From assembly GCF_014649995.1 (NCBI RefSeq), contig NZ_BMUC01000002.1, positions 484,575 through 548,574 on the forward strand: a stretch of 64,000 nucleotides of DNA, read 5' to 3'. A program made the translations under genes and the position numbers. The DNA comes from Streptomyces griseoflavus. GTDB lineage: Bacteria > Actinomycetota > Actinomycetes > Streptomycetales > Streptomycetaceae. Positions 23,775 to 32,408 of the stretch are shown here, one piece after another. Numbering within the stretch: the first letter of the stretch is position 1; each line of letters starts with the position of its first letter. Under the pieces are notes generated by a model that did not search any database, was not told where the DNA came from, and worked only from the letters and a program-made list of their open reading frames with translations.

Positions 23775-24198
23775 CCCCCGGTGAGCGGTCGTGGCGGCGG
23801 TCGCGGAGACGCGGGCGCCGCCGTGCCGGGCTGAGGCTCCCTGTGAGGGGCGGAGGTCCGGCCGGGTTCCTTCTCCTGGCTGACGCGTCCGAGTGAACCG
23901 GCCGTCGGGGAGTGCCCCGCGCGGGCGCGACGCGGCCCCCGCCGGTCGGGGGCCGACCGCCGGCCCGGACATGGGACCGTGAGGTGTTCCCGCCGCGCGT
24001 GCACGCCGGGCGCACCGTCCCCTCCGCTGTTCGAACGGGCGGTCCCGTCCCGGGCGGCGGCACCGCCGCACGGTGGCCCGCAGCGGCTTGCGGGCGTGGG
24101 TCCCTGAGCCTCCCGCCCGCGGCCCGGGTGCGTACGGCCCTCCCCGCCCGTCCCCACGGCCACTCGAACATCCGGGCGTCACGGGATAGCCTCCGGCC
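23775..24198. other. 424-bp intergenic stretch, no gene seen
   Basis: G+C-rich sequence between the RidA gene and the Nudix gene. Frames crossing it are Arg/Pro/Gly-rich, without conserved pattern or ribosome-binding sites. At its right end a TAGCCT hexamer (24187-24192) 6 bp before the Nudix ATG is the likely -10 element of that gene. I see no terminator or RNA. Confidence 0.6.
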
Positions 24199-25080
24199 AT
24201 GGCGAACGCGCAGGCTGATGGGCAGTGGTACCCGCCGGAGTGGCCGGAGCGGATCCGGGCGCTCACGGACGGCACCCTCACACCGGTCACGCCGAAGCGG
24301 GCGGCCACCGTCATGCTCCTGAAGGACACCGCGGACGGTCCCCTCGTGCACATGCTGCGGCGACGCACGTCCATGGCCTTCGCGGGCGGCGCGTACGCCT
24401 ACCCCGGCGGCGGCGTGGACCCGCGCGACGACGACCGGCACGTCCGCTGGGCGGGCCCCGCCCGCTCGTGGTGGGCCGGCCGGCTCGGCGTGGACGAGGC
24501 GGGCGCCCAGGCGATCGTCTGCGCGGCCGTACGGGAGACGTACGAGGAGGCCGGGGTCCTGCTCGCCGGGCCCACCCCCGACACCGTGGTCGGTGACACG
24601 ACCGGCGAGGACTGGGAGGCGGACCGGGCCGCGCTCGTCGCGCGGGAGACGTCCTTCGCGGAGTTCCTCGACCGCCGCGGGCTGGTCCTGCGCTCCGACC
24701 TGCTGGGCGCCTGGACGCGCTGGATCACCCCCGAGTTCGAGTCCCGCCGCTACGACACCTGGTTCTTCGCCGCCAAACTCCCCGAGGGCCAGCGCACCCG
24801 CAACGCCTCCACGGAGGCCGACCGCACCGTGTGGACCACCCCGCGCGCCGCGGCCGCCGGGTACGACCGGGGCGAGCTGCTGATGATGCCCCCCACCATC
24901 GCCACCCTGCGCCAGCTCGCGGCGTACGACACGGCCGCGGAGGCGCTCGACGCGGCGCCCGCGCGGGACCTCACGCCGGTGCGCGCCACCGCGCGCCTGG
25001 TGGAGGGCGAGATCGTGCTCACCTGGCCGGGGCACGACGAGTTCACCAAGCACATCCCGACCGGGGGAGCCCCCGCATGA
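24199..25080 (+). CDS. Nudix hydrolase
   Basis: 293 residues. The Nudix box is split, as in NUDT19-like enzymes: 'YAYPGGGVDPRDDD' supplies the Gly end, and after an insertion 'AAVRETYEEAGVLL' supplies RExxEExG. The protein is longer than minimal Nudix enzymes and likely cleaves a nucleoside-diphosphate-linked substrate such as CoA; the substrate is not certain. A leaderless start is suggested by TAGCCT 6 bp upstream. Its stop overlaps the start of the metallo-beta-lactamase gene (ATGA), making a two-gene operon. Confidence 0.88.
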   Translation: MANAQADGQWYPPEWPERIRALTDGTLTPVTPKRAATVMLLKDTADGPLVHMLRRRTSMAFAGGAYAYPGGGVDPRDDDRHVRWAGPARSWWAGRLGVDEAGAQAIVCAAVRETYEEAGVLLAGPTPDTVVGDTTGEDWEADRAALVARETSFAEFLDRRGLVLRSDLLGAWTRWITPEFESRRYDTWFFAAKLPEGQRTRNASTEADRTVWTTPRAAAAGYDRGELLMMPPTIATLRQLAAYDTAAEALDAAPARDLTPVRATARLVEGEIVLTWPGHDEFTKHIPTGGAPA

Positions 25081-25907
25081 CGGACGCCAACACGCTGCCC
25101 GGACAACCGCGAGGAGGTGTCCTCTCCGGCCCCGCCACCACGCGCGCCGTCAACGTGCTCGCCCCCAACCCGTCGGCGATGACCCTGGACGGCACCAACA
25201 CCTGGATCCTGTCCGAACCCGACTCCGACCTGGCGGTCGTGGTCGACCCCGGACCCCTCGACGACGGGCACCTGCGGCACGTCATCGGCACGGCCGAGCA
25301 GGCCGGCAAGCGGGTCGCCCTCACCCTGCTGACGCACGGTCACCCCGACCACGCCGAGGGCGCCGGCCGTTTCGCCGAGCTGACCGGCACGAAGGTACGC
25401 GCCCTGGACCCGGCGCTGCGGCTCGGTGACGAAGGGCTGGCCGCCGGGAACGTCATCACCGTCGGCGGACTCGAACTGAGGGTCGTCCCCACCCCCGGCC
25501 ACACCGCCGACTCCCTGTGCTTCCACCTCCCGGCCGACCGGGCGGTGCTCACCGGCGACACCATCCTCGGCCGCGGCACCACCGTCGTGGCCCACCCCGA
25601 CGGGCGGCTCGGGGACTACCTGGACACGCTGCGCCGGCTCAGGTCGCTCACCGTCGACGACGGCGTCCACACCGTCCTGCCCGGCCACGGGCCCGTCCTG
25701 GAGGACGCCCAGGGAGCCGTGGAGTACTACCTCGCCCACCGCGCGCACCGCCTCGCCCAGGTCGAGACGGCCGTCGAGGACGGACACCGCACGCCGTCCG
25801 AGGTCGTCGCCCACGTCTACGCCGACGTCGACCGCCTGCTGTGGCCGGCCGCGGAACTGTCGGTACGCGCCCAGATGGAGTACCTGCGGGAGCACGGCAT
25901 CATCTGA
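25077..25907 (+). CDS. Metallo-beta-lactamase-fold hydrolase
   Basis: 276 residues with the MBL-fold metal motif 'LLTHGHPDHAEGAGRF', a later His in 'VVPTPGHTADS', an Asp in 'VLTGDTILG' and a final His in 'VLPGHGP'. The C-terminal helical extension ('HVYADVDRLLWPAAELSVRA') is typical of LACTB2-like proteins, some of which are endoribonucleases; others are thioesterases. Translation is coupled to the Nudix gene by ATGA overlap, suggesting a shared housekeeping role. Confidence 0.9.
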   Translation: MTDANTLPGQPRGGVLSGPATTRAVNVLAPNPSAMTLDGTNTWILSEPDSDLAVVVDPGPLDDGHLRHVIGTAEQAGKRVALTLLTHGHPDHAEGAGRFAELTGTKVRALDPALRLGDEGLAAGNVITVGGLELRVVPTPGHTADSLCFHLPADRAVLTGDTILGRGTTVVAHPDGRLGDYLDTLRRLRSLTVDDGVHTVLPGHGPVLEDAQGAVEYYLAHRAHRLAQVETAVEDGHRTPSEVVAHVYADVDRLLWPAAELSVRAQMEYLREHGII

Positions 25908-25908
25908 A

Positions 25909-25931
25909 GCCCGGGCCCGGGCCCGGGCCCG
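25909..25931. repeat. GCCCGG short tandem repeat between convergent genes
   Basis: Nearly four copies of a 6-bp GCCCGG unit directly after the MBL-fold gene stop. The run is self-complementary and may act as a terminator for the convergent gene pair or be prone to slippage. Confidence 0.6.
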
Positions 25932-25937
25932 TCCCGG

Positions 25938-26285
25938 TCAGTCCGGCCGGGGGGCCTTCACGCCGTGCACGCGCGCGTACTCGCCGGCGAGCCACGGGCC
26001 CAGGTCGTCGACGTACCAGGCGAGGGCGGCGGCGTCCCCGGCCGGCTCGTGCCCGAGGGCCACGGCCGCGGCGATCCGCTCCCGCCCGCTCAGCAGCCGC
26101 TCCCGTGAGTACAACAGCGTGCCGACGCCGTCGATCTGCGGATACGTGCCGTCCCGCCGCTCCTCCGCCACGCGCACGGCGTCCCGGTGCCGGGCGGTCG
26201 GGTCGCCGCGCAGGGAGAGCAGGAGGCCGAGGGCGCTGCGGCCCGCCCCTTGCGGTGCCGCGTGGGACGGGTTCTCCGGATGCAC
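25938..26285 (-). CDS. Hypothetical protein downstream of crp
   Basis: 115 residues from GTG 26285. The sequence 'DGTYPQIDGVGTLLYSRERL' and 'ALAWYVDDLGPWLAGEYARV' are well-formed, and third codon positions are G/C, supporting coding. No family recognised. It lies after the crp terminator on the same strand, so it may have its own promoter or receive read-through. The start is uncertain, since no strong ribosome-binding site is present. Confidence 0.6.
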   Translation of the reverse strand: MHPENPSHAAPQGAGRSALGLLLSLRGDPTARHRDAVRVAEERRDGTYPQIDGVGTLLYSRERLLSGRERIAAAVALGHEPAGDAAALAWYVDDLGPWLAGEYARVHGVKAPRPD

Positions 26286-26292
26286 GGAGACA

Positions 26293-26332
26293 CGGCGGAG
26301 CCCCGCTCCCCGAGGGGGGCGGGGCTCCGCCG
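26293..26332 (-). terminator. crp terminator hairpin
   Basis: 14-bp perfect arms (26293-26306 and 26319-26332) with an inner 4-bp CCCC/GGGG extension, located 19 bp past the crp stop on the minus strand. Confidence 0.8.
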
Positions 26333-26350
26333 TACCGGCAGTGCGGGAGG

Positions 26351-27025
26351 TCAGCGGGAGCGCTTCGCGAGGCGCTCGACGTCCAGGAGGATCACCGCGC
26401 GGGCCTCCAGACGGAGCCAGCCGCGCTGGGCGAAGTCCGCCAGGGCCTTGTTGACCGTCTCGCGGGACGCGCCGACCAGCTGGGCCAGCTCCTCCTGCGT
26501 GAGGTCGTGCACCACGTGGATGCCCTCCTCGGACTGCACGCCGAAACGGCGGGACAGGTCCAGCAGGGCGCGGGCGACACGGCCCGGGACGTCCGAGAAG
26601 ACCAGGTCCGACATGGCGTCGTTGGTCTTGCGCAGCCGGCGTGCCACGGCGCGCAGCAGCGCGGTGGCGACCTCGGGGCGGGCGCTCAGCCAGGGCGTGA
26701 GGTCGCCGTGGCCCAGCGCGAGCAGCTTGACCTCGGTCAGCGCCGTGGCGGTCGCGGTGCGCGGGCCCGGGTCGAACAGGGACAGCTCACCGATCAGCTC
26801 GCCCGGGCCGACCACGGCGAGCATGTTCTCGCGGCCGTCGGGGGACGTGCGGTGCAGCTTGACCTTGCCCTCGGTCACCACGTACAAGCGGTCTCCGGGA
26901 TCGCCCTCGTGGAACAGGGAATCGCCCCGTGCCAGGGTCACCTCGCTCATGGAGGCGCGAAGCTCCGCGGCCTGCTCGTCATCGAGCGCCGCGAAAAGCG
27001 GGTTCCGCCGCAGAACGTCGTCCAC
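26351..27025 (-). CDS. crp: cAMP receptor protein Crp
   Basis: 224 residues from GTG 27025, preceded by AAGGAGAG. The N-terminal cyclic-nucleotide-binding domain includes 'FHEGDPGDRLYVVTEGKVKL' and the phosphate-binding 'GELIGELSLFDPGPRTATAT'. A long C helix follows, then a winged helix-turn-helix with recognition helix 'QEELAQLVGASRETVNKAL'. Streptomyces Crp governs germination and links primary with antibiotic metabolism. The length and the divergent neighbour encoding endonuclease III match the S. coelicolor crp locus (from memory). A candidate Crp site lies about 90 bp upstream, suggesting self-regulation. Confidence 0.95.
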   Translation of the reverse strand: MDDVLRRNPLFAALDDEQAAELRASMSEVTLARGDSLFHEGDPGDRLYVVTEGKVKLHRTSPDGRENMLAVVGPGELIGELSLFDPGPRTATATALTEVKLLALGHGDLTPWLSARPEVATALLRAVARRLRKTNDAMSDLVFSDVPGRVARALLDLSRRFGVQSEEGIHVVHDLTQEELAQLVGASRETVNKALADFAQRGWLRLEARAVILLDVERLAKRSR

Positions 27026-27113
27026 GAGTTCTCTCCTTGTCGACCTGCTCAGGGGATCTTCTTCCCCACGTACCAGGGGACCGTGGTGCCCATTTTGCCG
27101 GACGGTCCAAACA

Positions 27114-27127
27114 GTGTGATCTGTCAC
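27114..27127. promoter_or_regulatory. Candidate Crp-binding site upstream of crp
   Basis: The 14-bp sequence fits the reported Streptomyces Crp motif GTG-N6-GNCAC exactly (GTG, TGATCT, GTCAC) and contains the near-palindrome TGTGA-N4-TCACA. It lies between the divergent crp and endonuclease III genes and could control both. Confidence 0.6.
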
Positions 27128-27230
27128 AAGGATGCCGTACGGGCCGGTCGGGGTATGCGGCAGGGGTCCAATTGGGCGCCGGACTTCAGGGACCGGGGCG
27201 GATGTCGGTGCCGGGTCGTAGGCTGGCCGG

Positions 27231-28523
27231 GTGTCCAAATCGCCGGTGAGAGCACAGGCCGAGGGGGCTGCACGAGTGGGTGTACGTCGCGATTCCGCTG
27301 TGGGCGAACAGGGCTCCGATGGCGGTAGGGAATCGGCGAAAACGGCAAAGCGGTCGCCGTCGGGGCAGCCGGAGACCAAGGCAGCGGCGAGGAAGGCCGC
27401 GCCGGCGAAGAAGGCCGCCCCTTCCGCGAAGACCGCTGCCGCGCCCGCCAAGAAGGCGGCTTCGTCGGCGAAGAAGGCCGCCGCGCCTGCGAAGAGGGCG
27501 GCCTCGCCGGGAAAGAAGGCGGCCTCCACGGGGAAGAAGGCGGCAGCCCCCGCCAGGAAGGCCGCCGCCCCCGCGAAGAAGGCCGGTTCCGTCGGGAGGA
27601 CCACCGCCGCCAAGAAGTCCGCCACCCCAGCCAAGAAGGTCGCCCCCATCAAGAAGGCCCCGTCCCCCAGGAAGCAACTCGTCGCGCCGAAGAAGGCGAC
27701 CGCGGCCGTGAAGGCCGCCCCCGCCGAGGCGGTGGTGAAACCGGCCGGGGACGAGTCGCGCACCGCGCTGGTCCGGCGGGCGCGCCGGATCAACCGTGAG
27801 CTCGCCGAGGTGTACCCGTACGCCCATCCGGAGCTGGACTTCGAGAACCCCTTCCAACTCGTCGTCGCCACGGTGCTGTCGGCCCAGACCACCGACCTGC
27901 GGGTCAACCAGACGACCCCCGCCCTCTTCGCGAGGTACCCCACCCCGGAGGACCTGGCCGCGGCCGATCCCGAGGAGGTGGAGGAGATCCTGCGCCCGAC
28001 CGGTTTCTTCCGCGCCAAGACCAAGTCGGTGATCGGGCTGTCGAAGGCGATCGCGGAGGACTTCGGGGGCGAGGTGCCCGGCCGGCTCGAGGACCTCGTG
28101 AAGCTGCCCGGCGTGGGCCGCAAGACCGCCTTCGTCGTGCTGGGCAACGCCTTCGGACGCCCCGGCATCACCGTGGACACCCACTTCCAGCGCCTGGTGC
28201 GGCGCTGGCGGTGGACCGCGGAGACCGACCCCGACAAGATCGAGGCGGCCATCGGCGCGCTCTTCCCCAAGAGCGACTGGACGGACCTGTCCCACCACGT
28301 GATCTGGCACGGCCGCCGCATCTGCCACGCCCGCAAGCCCGCCTGCGGCGCCTGCCCCATCGCGGCGCTCTGCCCCGCGTACGGCGAGGGCGAGACGGAC
28401 CCGGAGAAGGCGGAGAAGCTGCTGAAGTACGAGAAGGGCGGCCTCCCCGGCCAGCGCCTGAACCCCCCGCAGGCCTACCTCGACGCCGGCGGCCGGCCCG
28501 CCCCGCCGCTGGGGGCCGGATGA
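27231..28523 (+). CDS. nth: Endonuclease III with long Lys/Ala-rich N-terminal tail
   Basis: 430 residues; the enzyme proper is the last about 260. It has the helix-hairpin-helix '[14 protein letters not shown]' with catalytic Lys, the catalytic Asp in '[11 protein letters not shown]', and a [4Fe-4S] site Cys-x6-Cys-x2-Cys-x5-Cys ('[17 protein letters not shown]'). It removes oxidised pyrimidines and cleaves abasic sites. The first about 165 residues are an unusual histone-H1-like stretch of AAPAKKAA-type repeats, probably disordered and DNA-binding. The start is taken as GTG 27231, with a TAGGCT hexamer 6 bp upstream (leaderless). A start closer to the catalytic domain cannot be excluded, but the repeat region keeps the frame throughout. 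Confidence 0.93.
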   Translation: MSKSPVRAQAEGAARVGVRRDSAVGEQGSDGGRESAKTAKRSPSGQPETKAAARKAAPAKKAAPSAKTAAAPAKKAASSAKKAAAPAKRAASPGKKAASTGKKAAAPARKAAAPAKKAGSVGRTTAAKKSATPAKKVAPIKKAPSPRKQLVAPKKATAAVKAAPAEAVVKPAGDESRTALVRRARRINRELAEVYPYAHPELDFENPFQLVVATVLSAQTTDLRVNQTTPALFARYPTPEDLAAADPEEVEEILRPTGFFRAKTKSVIGLSKAIAEDFGGEVPGRLEDLVKLPGVGRKTAFVVLGNAFGRPGITVDTHFQRLVRRWRWTAETDPDKIEAAIGALFPKSDWTDLSHHVIWHGRRICHARKPACGACPIAALCPAYGEGETDPEKAEKLLKYEKGGLPGQRLNPPQAYLDAGGRPAPPLGAG

Positions 28524-28614
28524 CGGAGCGGCACACGGTCCGGTGGCCGACGGAACGATCTCGGGGGCGCCGGGCGTTGGACCCGAGGGACGCGACCGGA
28601 CGAGGGGGGTGGCG

Positions 28615-29310
28615 ATGACGCGGACGAGCGGCGCCCAGGGCGGCGCGGTGACGGTCAGCCAGGAGGGCCTGCCCGGCTGGCTGGAACCGGTGGCCCGCGC
28701 CGCGGAGACGGTAGCGCCCCGGCAGCTGAGCCGCTTCCTGCCCCCGGAGGACGGTGCGGGACGGCAGTCGGCCGTCCTCGTCCTCTTCGGCGACGGAGCG
28801 CGCGGCCCGGAGCTGCTCCTCATGGAGCGGGCGACCTCGCTGCGCTCCCACGCGGGGCAGCCGTCCTTCCCCGGAGGTGCCCTCGACCCGGAGGACGGTG
28901 ACCCGCAGGGCGACGGCCCGCTGCGTGCCGCCCTGCGCGAGGCCGAGGAGGAGACCGGGCTCGATCCGTCCGGCGTGCAGCTCTTCGGTGTGCTGCCCAA
29001 GCTCTACATTCCGGTCAGCGGCTTCGTCGTCACCCCCGTGCTGGGCTGGTGGCGGGTCCCCACTCCGGTGGACGTGGTCGATCCGAACGAGACCGCGCGG
29101 GTGTTCACCGTTCCCGTGGCGGATCTCACCCACCCGGACAACCGTGCGACCACGGTCCACCCCAGCGGCTTCCAGGGCCCGGCATTCCTGGTCGAATCGG
29201 CCCTCGTGTGGGGTTTCACCGCGGGCGTCATCGACCGGTTGCTGCACTTCGCCGGATGGGAGCGGCCCTGGGACCGGGGCAAGCGGGTCCCCCTGGACTG
29301 GGGGTCATGA
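28615..29310 (+). CDS. CoA pyrophosphatase-type Nudix hydrolase
   Basis: 231 residues from ATG 28615, preceded by GAGGGGGG. The CoA-type signature 'SLRSHAGQPSFPGG' precedes the Nudix box, with 'GGALDPEDGDPQG' and 'AALREAEEETGLDP' as in bacterial CoA diphosphatases that split CoA and its derivatives to 3',5'-ADP and phosphopantetheine. It lies downstream of the endonuclease III gene and 45 bp before a MarP-like protease gene on the same strand, so all three may be co-transcribed. Confidence 0.9.
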   Translation: MTRTSGAQGGAVTVSQEGLPGWLEPVARAAETVAPRQLSRFLPPEDGAGRQSAVLVLFGDGARGPELLLMERATSLRSHAGQPSFPGGALDPEDGDPQGDGPLRAALREAEEETGLDPSGVQLFGVLPKLYIPVSGFVVTPVLGWWRVPTPVDVVDPNETARVFTVPVADLTHPDNRATTVHPSGFQGPAFLVESALVWGFTAGVIDRLLHFAGWERPWDRGKRVPLDWGS

Positions 29311-29355
29311 CAGGGTGGGCGCCGTGCTGGGTACGACGAGGCGAGGCTTGAAGCG

Positions 29356-30555
29356 GTGAACGTGCTGGACATCCTGTTGCTGCTCGCCGCCGTGTGGTTC
29401 GCGGTCGTCGGCTACCGGCAGGGCTTCGTCGTCGGCATCCTGTCGGTGATCGGCTTCCTGGGCGGCGGACTCGCCGCCGTGTACGTGCTGCCGGTGATCT
29501 GGGACGCCCTCACCGATGACGCCGAGATCGGCACGACCGCCGCCGTCATAGCGGTCGTCGTCGTCATAGTCTGCGCCTCCGTCGGCCAGGCCCTGACCAC
29601 CCATCTGGGCAACAAGCTGCGCCGCTACATCTCCTGGTCCCCGGCCCGCGCGCTCGACGCGACCGGCGGGGCGCTGGTCAACGTCGTCGCGATGCTGCTG
29701 GTCGCCTGGCTCGTCGGCTCGGCCCTCGCCGGTACGACACTGTCCACCCTGGGCAAGGAGGTCCGCGGCTCCACGGTGCTGCTGGGCGTCTCCCGGGTGC
29801 TGCCCGACCGGGCCGACACCTGGTTCGCCGACTTCTCCTCCATCCTCGCGCAGAACGGCTTCCCGCAGGTCTTCAGCCCGTTCGCCAACGAGCCGATCAA
29901 CGACGTACAGCCGCCCGACCCGGCTCTCGTCGACAGTCCCGTGGCGGCGCGCGCGCAGCGCTCCATCGTCAAGGTCATGGGGACGGCGGAGAGTTGCGGC
30001 AAGGTCCTGGAGGGCACCGGGTTCGTCTTCGCCGACCGCCGGGTGATGACCAACGCCCACGTCGTGGGCGGCGTCGACGACCCGACCGTGCAGATAGGCG
30101 GCGAGGGCAGGAAGTATGACGCCAAGGTCGTCCTCTACGACTGGGGGCGCGACATCGCCGTCCTCGACGTCCCCGACATGAAGGCTCCGGCACTGAGGTT
30201 CGCGGCCGAGGACGCGAGCAGCGGTGACGGCGCCATCGTCGCCGGCTTCCCCGAGAACGGCGCGTACGACGTCCGGGCCGCGCGCGTACGCGGCCGCATC
30301 ACCGCCAACGGCGCGGACATCTACCACCGCGGCACGGTCCGGCGGGACGTGTACTCGCTGTTCGCGAACGTCCGTCAGGGCAACTCGGGCGGGCCGCTGC
30401 TGAGCACCGACGGCACGGTCTACGGCGTGGTCTTCGCCAAGTCCCGGGACAACGCCGAGACGGGGTACGCCCTCACCGTGGACGAGATCCAGGAGGACAT
30501 CGCCAAGGGGCGTACCGCGAACCGTGAGGTGGACAGCGACAGCTGCGCGCTGTGA
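29356..30555 (+). CDS. MarP-like membrane serine protease (CvpA plus trypsin domain)
   Basis: 399 residues. Four membrane segments in the first about 140 residues form a CvpA/colicin V-like domain ('VVGYRQGFVVGILSVIGFLG'). The C-terminal half is an extracytoplasmic trypsin-like protease with triad His in 'MTNAHVVGG', Asp in 'RDIAVLDV' and Ser in 'RQGNSGGPL'. Mycobacterial MarP has the same layout and is needed for acid and oxidative stress resistance through cell-wall processing; a like role here is inferred. It follows the Nudix gene by 45 bp. Two Cys that form a disulfide in MarP may correspond to the 'SCGK' and C-terminal 'DSCAL' cysteines. Confidence 0.92.
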   Translation: MNVLDILLLLAAVWFAVVGYRQGFVVGILSVIGFLGGGLAAVYVLPVIWDALTDDAEIGTTAAVIAVVVVIVCASVGQALTTHLGNKLRRYISWSPARALDATGGALVNVVAMLLVAWLVGSALAGTTLSTLGKEVRGSTVLLGVSRVLPDRADTWFADFSSILAQNGFPQVFSPFANEPINDVQPPDPALVDSPVAARAQRSIVKVMGTAESCGKVLEGTGFVFADRRVMTNAHVVGGVDDPTVQIGGEGRKYDAKVVLYDWGRDIAVLDVPDMKAPALRFAAEDASSGDGAIVAGFPENGAYDVRAARVRGRITANGADIYHRGTVRRDVYSLFANVRQGNSGGPLLSTDGTVYGVVFAKSRDNAETGYALTVDEIQEDIAKGRTANREVDSDSCAL

Positions 30556-30888
30556 GGTGAGGGGGCGTCAGCCGCGCGGGTGACGCAGGCGTACGGACAC
30601 CCAGCGGGCCCGGCGCCGGAGGATACGCGGGATTCCCACCCTGAGGTCCGTTGCCGCCATCTGTGGTGCACCGCCTTGCTGGTGGGAGCTCACACCGCCC
30701 GCCGGGCGGCGATTGCGGGTTGCGTCACTGTAATCGTGCGTCCAGCCCATACCCCGACGTTTGCCCCCGACCCATGGTCGATAACCGCTTTGCGGGCGGC
30801 CAATTGGCCTATGCGTCAGGCAATTGGCGTTCGTCGGACAAGCGTTCAGGGTGGGGGCCGGGAGGCGGTACGGAGCGCGCCCGTCCGG
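30556..30888. other. Convergent intergenic region, possible tiny ORF
   Basis: 333 bp between the MarP-like gene (plus) and the alpha/beta hydrolase gene (minus). On the minus strand a 30-codon frame (30568-30660, starting 'MAATDLRVGIPRILRRRARW') has G/C-ending codons and an AAGGCGG site upstream; it could encode a small basic peptide, but nothing else supports it. The 30720-30830 part is richer in A+T. No clear hairpin terminator was found. Confidence 0.4.
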
Positions 30889-31839
30889 TCACCGGTCGGG
30901 TTCGGGATCCTTCAGCCAGTTGATCAGTTCCGTGGAGAAGGTGACCGGGTCCTCCTCGTGCGGGAAGTGTCCCAGCCCGTCGAACAGCCGCCAGCGGTAG
31001 GGGGCTTCGACGTACTGCCCGGAGCCCGCCGCGACGCGGGTGCGGACGACCGGGTCGAGGGAGCCGTGCAGGTGCAGTGTCGGCACCCGCACGGGGCGCT
31101 TCATCCTGCGGTTGAACTGGAAGCCGTCCGGGCGGGCAAGGGAGCGCACCATCCAGCGGAACGGCTCGATCGAGCAGTGCGCCGTGGAGGGGATGCACAT
31201 GGCCCGCCGGTAGTTCTCCAGCGTCTCCTCGTCCGGCAGCCGGGGCCCGGACCAGTCCTGGATCAGCTTCGCCACCAGCGCCCCGTCGTCCGCGGTGAGC
31301 TGCCGCTCCGGCACCCAGGGCCGCTGGAACCCCCAGATGTGCGACATGGCCGCCGACTGCCGGGCGTCGGAGAGCATCGCCGACCGCCACTGCCGCGGGT
31401 GCGGCATGGAGGCGACCGCCAGCCGCCGCACCAGCTTGGGGCGCATCGCCGCCGCCGTCCACGCCAGGTACCCGCCCAGGTCGTGGCCGACCAGCGCGGC
31501 GTCCGGCTCGCCGAGGGAGCGGACCACCCCGGTGATGTCCAGCGCGAGGTTGGCCGGGTCGTAGCCGCGCGGTGTGCGGTCGCTGCCGCCCACTCCGCGC
31601 AGGTCCATGGCGACGGCGCGGAACCCGGCGTCGGCGAGCGCCGTCAGCTGGTGCCGCCAGGTCCACCAGAACTGGGGGAATCCGTGCAGCAGCAGCACCA
31701 GGGGGCCGTCGCCCAGCTCCGCGATGTGGAAGCGGGCGCCGTTGGCCGCGACGTCCCGGTGGACGAGCCCCGGGGCGTCGGGGACGGCGAGTCGTACGGC
31801 TGAGGCGGGTTGCGCCGAAGGTGTGGCGGGGTCCGTCAT
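30889..31839 (-). CDS. Alpha/beta hydrolase, epoxide-hydrolase type
   Basis: 316 residues with the soluble epoxide hydrolase layout: oxyanion motif 'LLLHGFPQFWWTWRH', then 'AMDLRGVGGSD'. The nucleophile elbow 'LVGHDLGGYLAW' has Asp as nucleophile, and the C-terminal catalytic His is in 'LFDGLGHFPHEEDP'. An Asp nucleophile points to epoxide hydrolase or dehalogenase chemistry rather than esterase. Its start codon overlaps the stop of the upstream... downstream-read holin-like gene (ATGA at 31836-31839), so the hydrolase is transcribed first and the holin-like gene lies on its 5' side on the same strand; the overlap indicates coupling. Confidence 0.88.
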   Translation of the reverse strand: MTDPATPSAQPASAVRLAVPDAPGLVHRDVAANGARFHIAELGDGPLVLLLHGFPQFWWTWRHQLTALADAGFRAVAMDLRGVGGSDRTPRGYDPANLALDITGVVRSLGEPDAALVGHDLGGYLAWTAAAMRPKLVRRLAVASMPHPRQWRSAMLSDARQSAAMSHIWGFQRPWVPERQLTADDGALVAKLIQDWSGPRLPDEETLENYRRAMCIPSTAHCSIEPFRWMVRSLARPDGFQFNRRMKRPVRVPTLHLHGSLDPVVRTRVAAGSGQYVEAPYRWRLFDGLGHFPHEEDPVTFSTELINWLKDPEPDR

Positions 31840-32324
31840 GAGGACGAGCGTGCCACAGCCTCGACGGCGTGGGGGATCCGGTCCTCGGGCAGGGCGGGCC
31901 GCGGGTGCGGCTTGGCCTTCTGCAGCACGCCCGCCGTCTCCTTCACCGAGGCGGCGACCTTCTGCGGGCCGCGGCCCTGCTTGGCCTTCTTGGCGAAGGT
32001 GACGCCGATCAGTGCGAGGACCCCGGCGATCAGCACGTTCGCCGCGAAGGACAGCAGGAAGCAGACCGCGAGGTTCCAGCCGCTCCAGGTGCGGATGCCG
32101 TAGGCGAGGGCGAAGTTCAGCATCGGCAGGGAGAACAGCAGCAGCACGCCGGCCGCCGTGAACGCCCCACCGCTGGTCGCGCCCCGCTTGACGTCCTGCC
32201 TGAGCTGCGCCTTCGCCAGCGCGATCTCGTCGTGCACCAGCGCCGACATGTCAGCCGTCGCCGAGGCGAACAACTGGCCGATGCTGCGTTCGGCGCCGAC
32301 CGGGCTGCCGTCGGGTGCGCTCAT
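31836..32324 (-). CDS. Phage-holin-family (actinobacterial holin-X-like) membrane protein
   Basis: 162 residues. An N-terminal amphipathic region ('LFASATADMSALVHDEIALA') is followed by two membrane segments (about 55-80 and 85-110: 'AAGVLLLFSLPMLNFALAYG', 'LAVCFLLSFAANVLIAGVLA') and a basic tail, the layout of the actinobacterial holin-X / phage holin family. Despite the name, these are chromosomal proteins of unknown role. It is upstream of and overlaps the alpha/beta hydrolase gene by 4 bp, so the two form an operon read on the minus strand. Confidence 0.85.
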   Translation of the reverse strand: MSAPDGSPVGAERSIGQLFASATADMSALVHDEIALAKAQLRQDVKRGATSGGAFTAAGVLLLFSLPMLNFALAYGIRTWSGWNLAVCFLLSFAANVLIAGVLALIGVTFAKKAKQGRGPQKVAASVKETAGVLQKAKPHPRPALPEDRIPHAVEAVARSSS

Positions 32325-32408
32325 CGCGGTCTCCCTCTCCTGCGTACGTCCTGCGTACGTTCCTCGTGGCTGCGCGTACGGTCCAGTCTTTTGTACCGTC
32401 TCGTCAGA

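Noticed and set aside
26351-28360. 669-codon minus-strand frame covering crp and opposite the endonuclease III gene
   Set aside because: Only the last 224 codons are Crp; the rest is the shadow of the Ala/Lys repeat region on the other strand.
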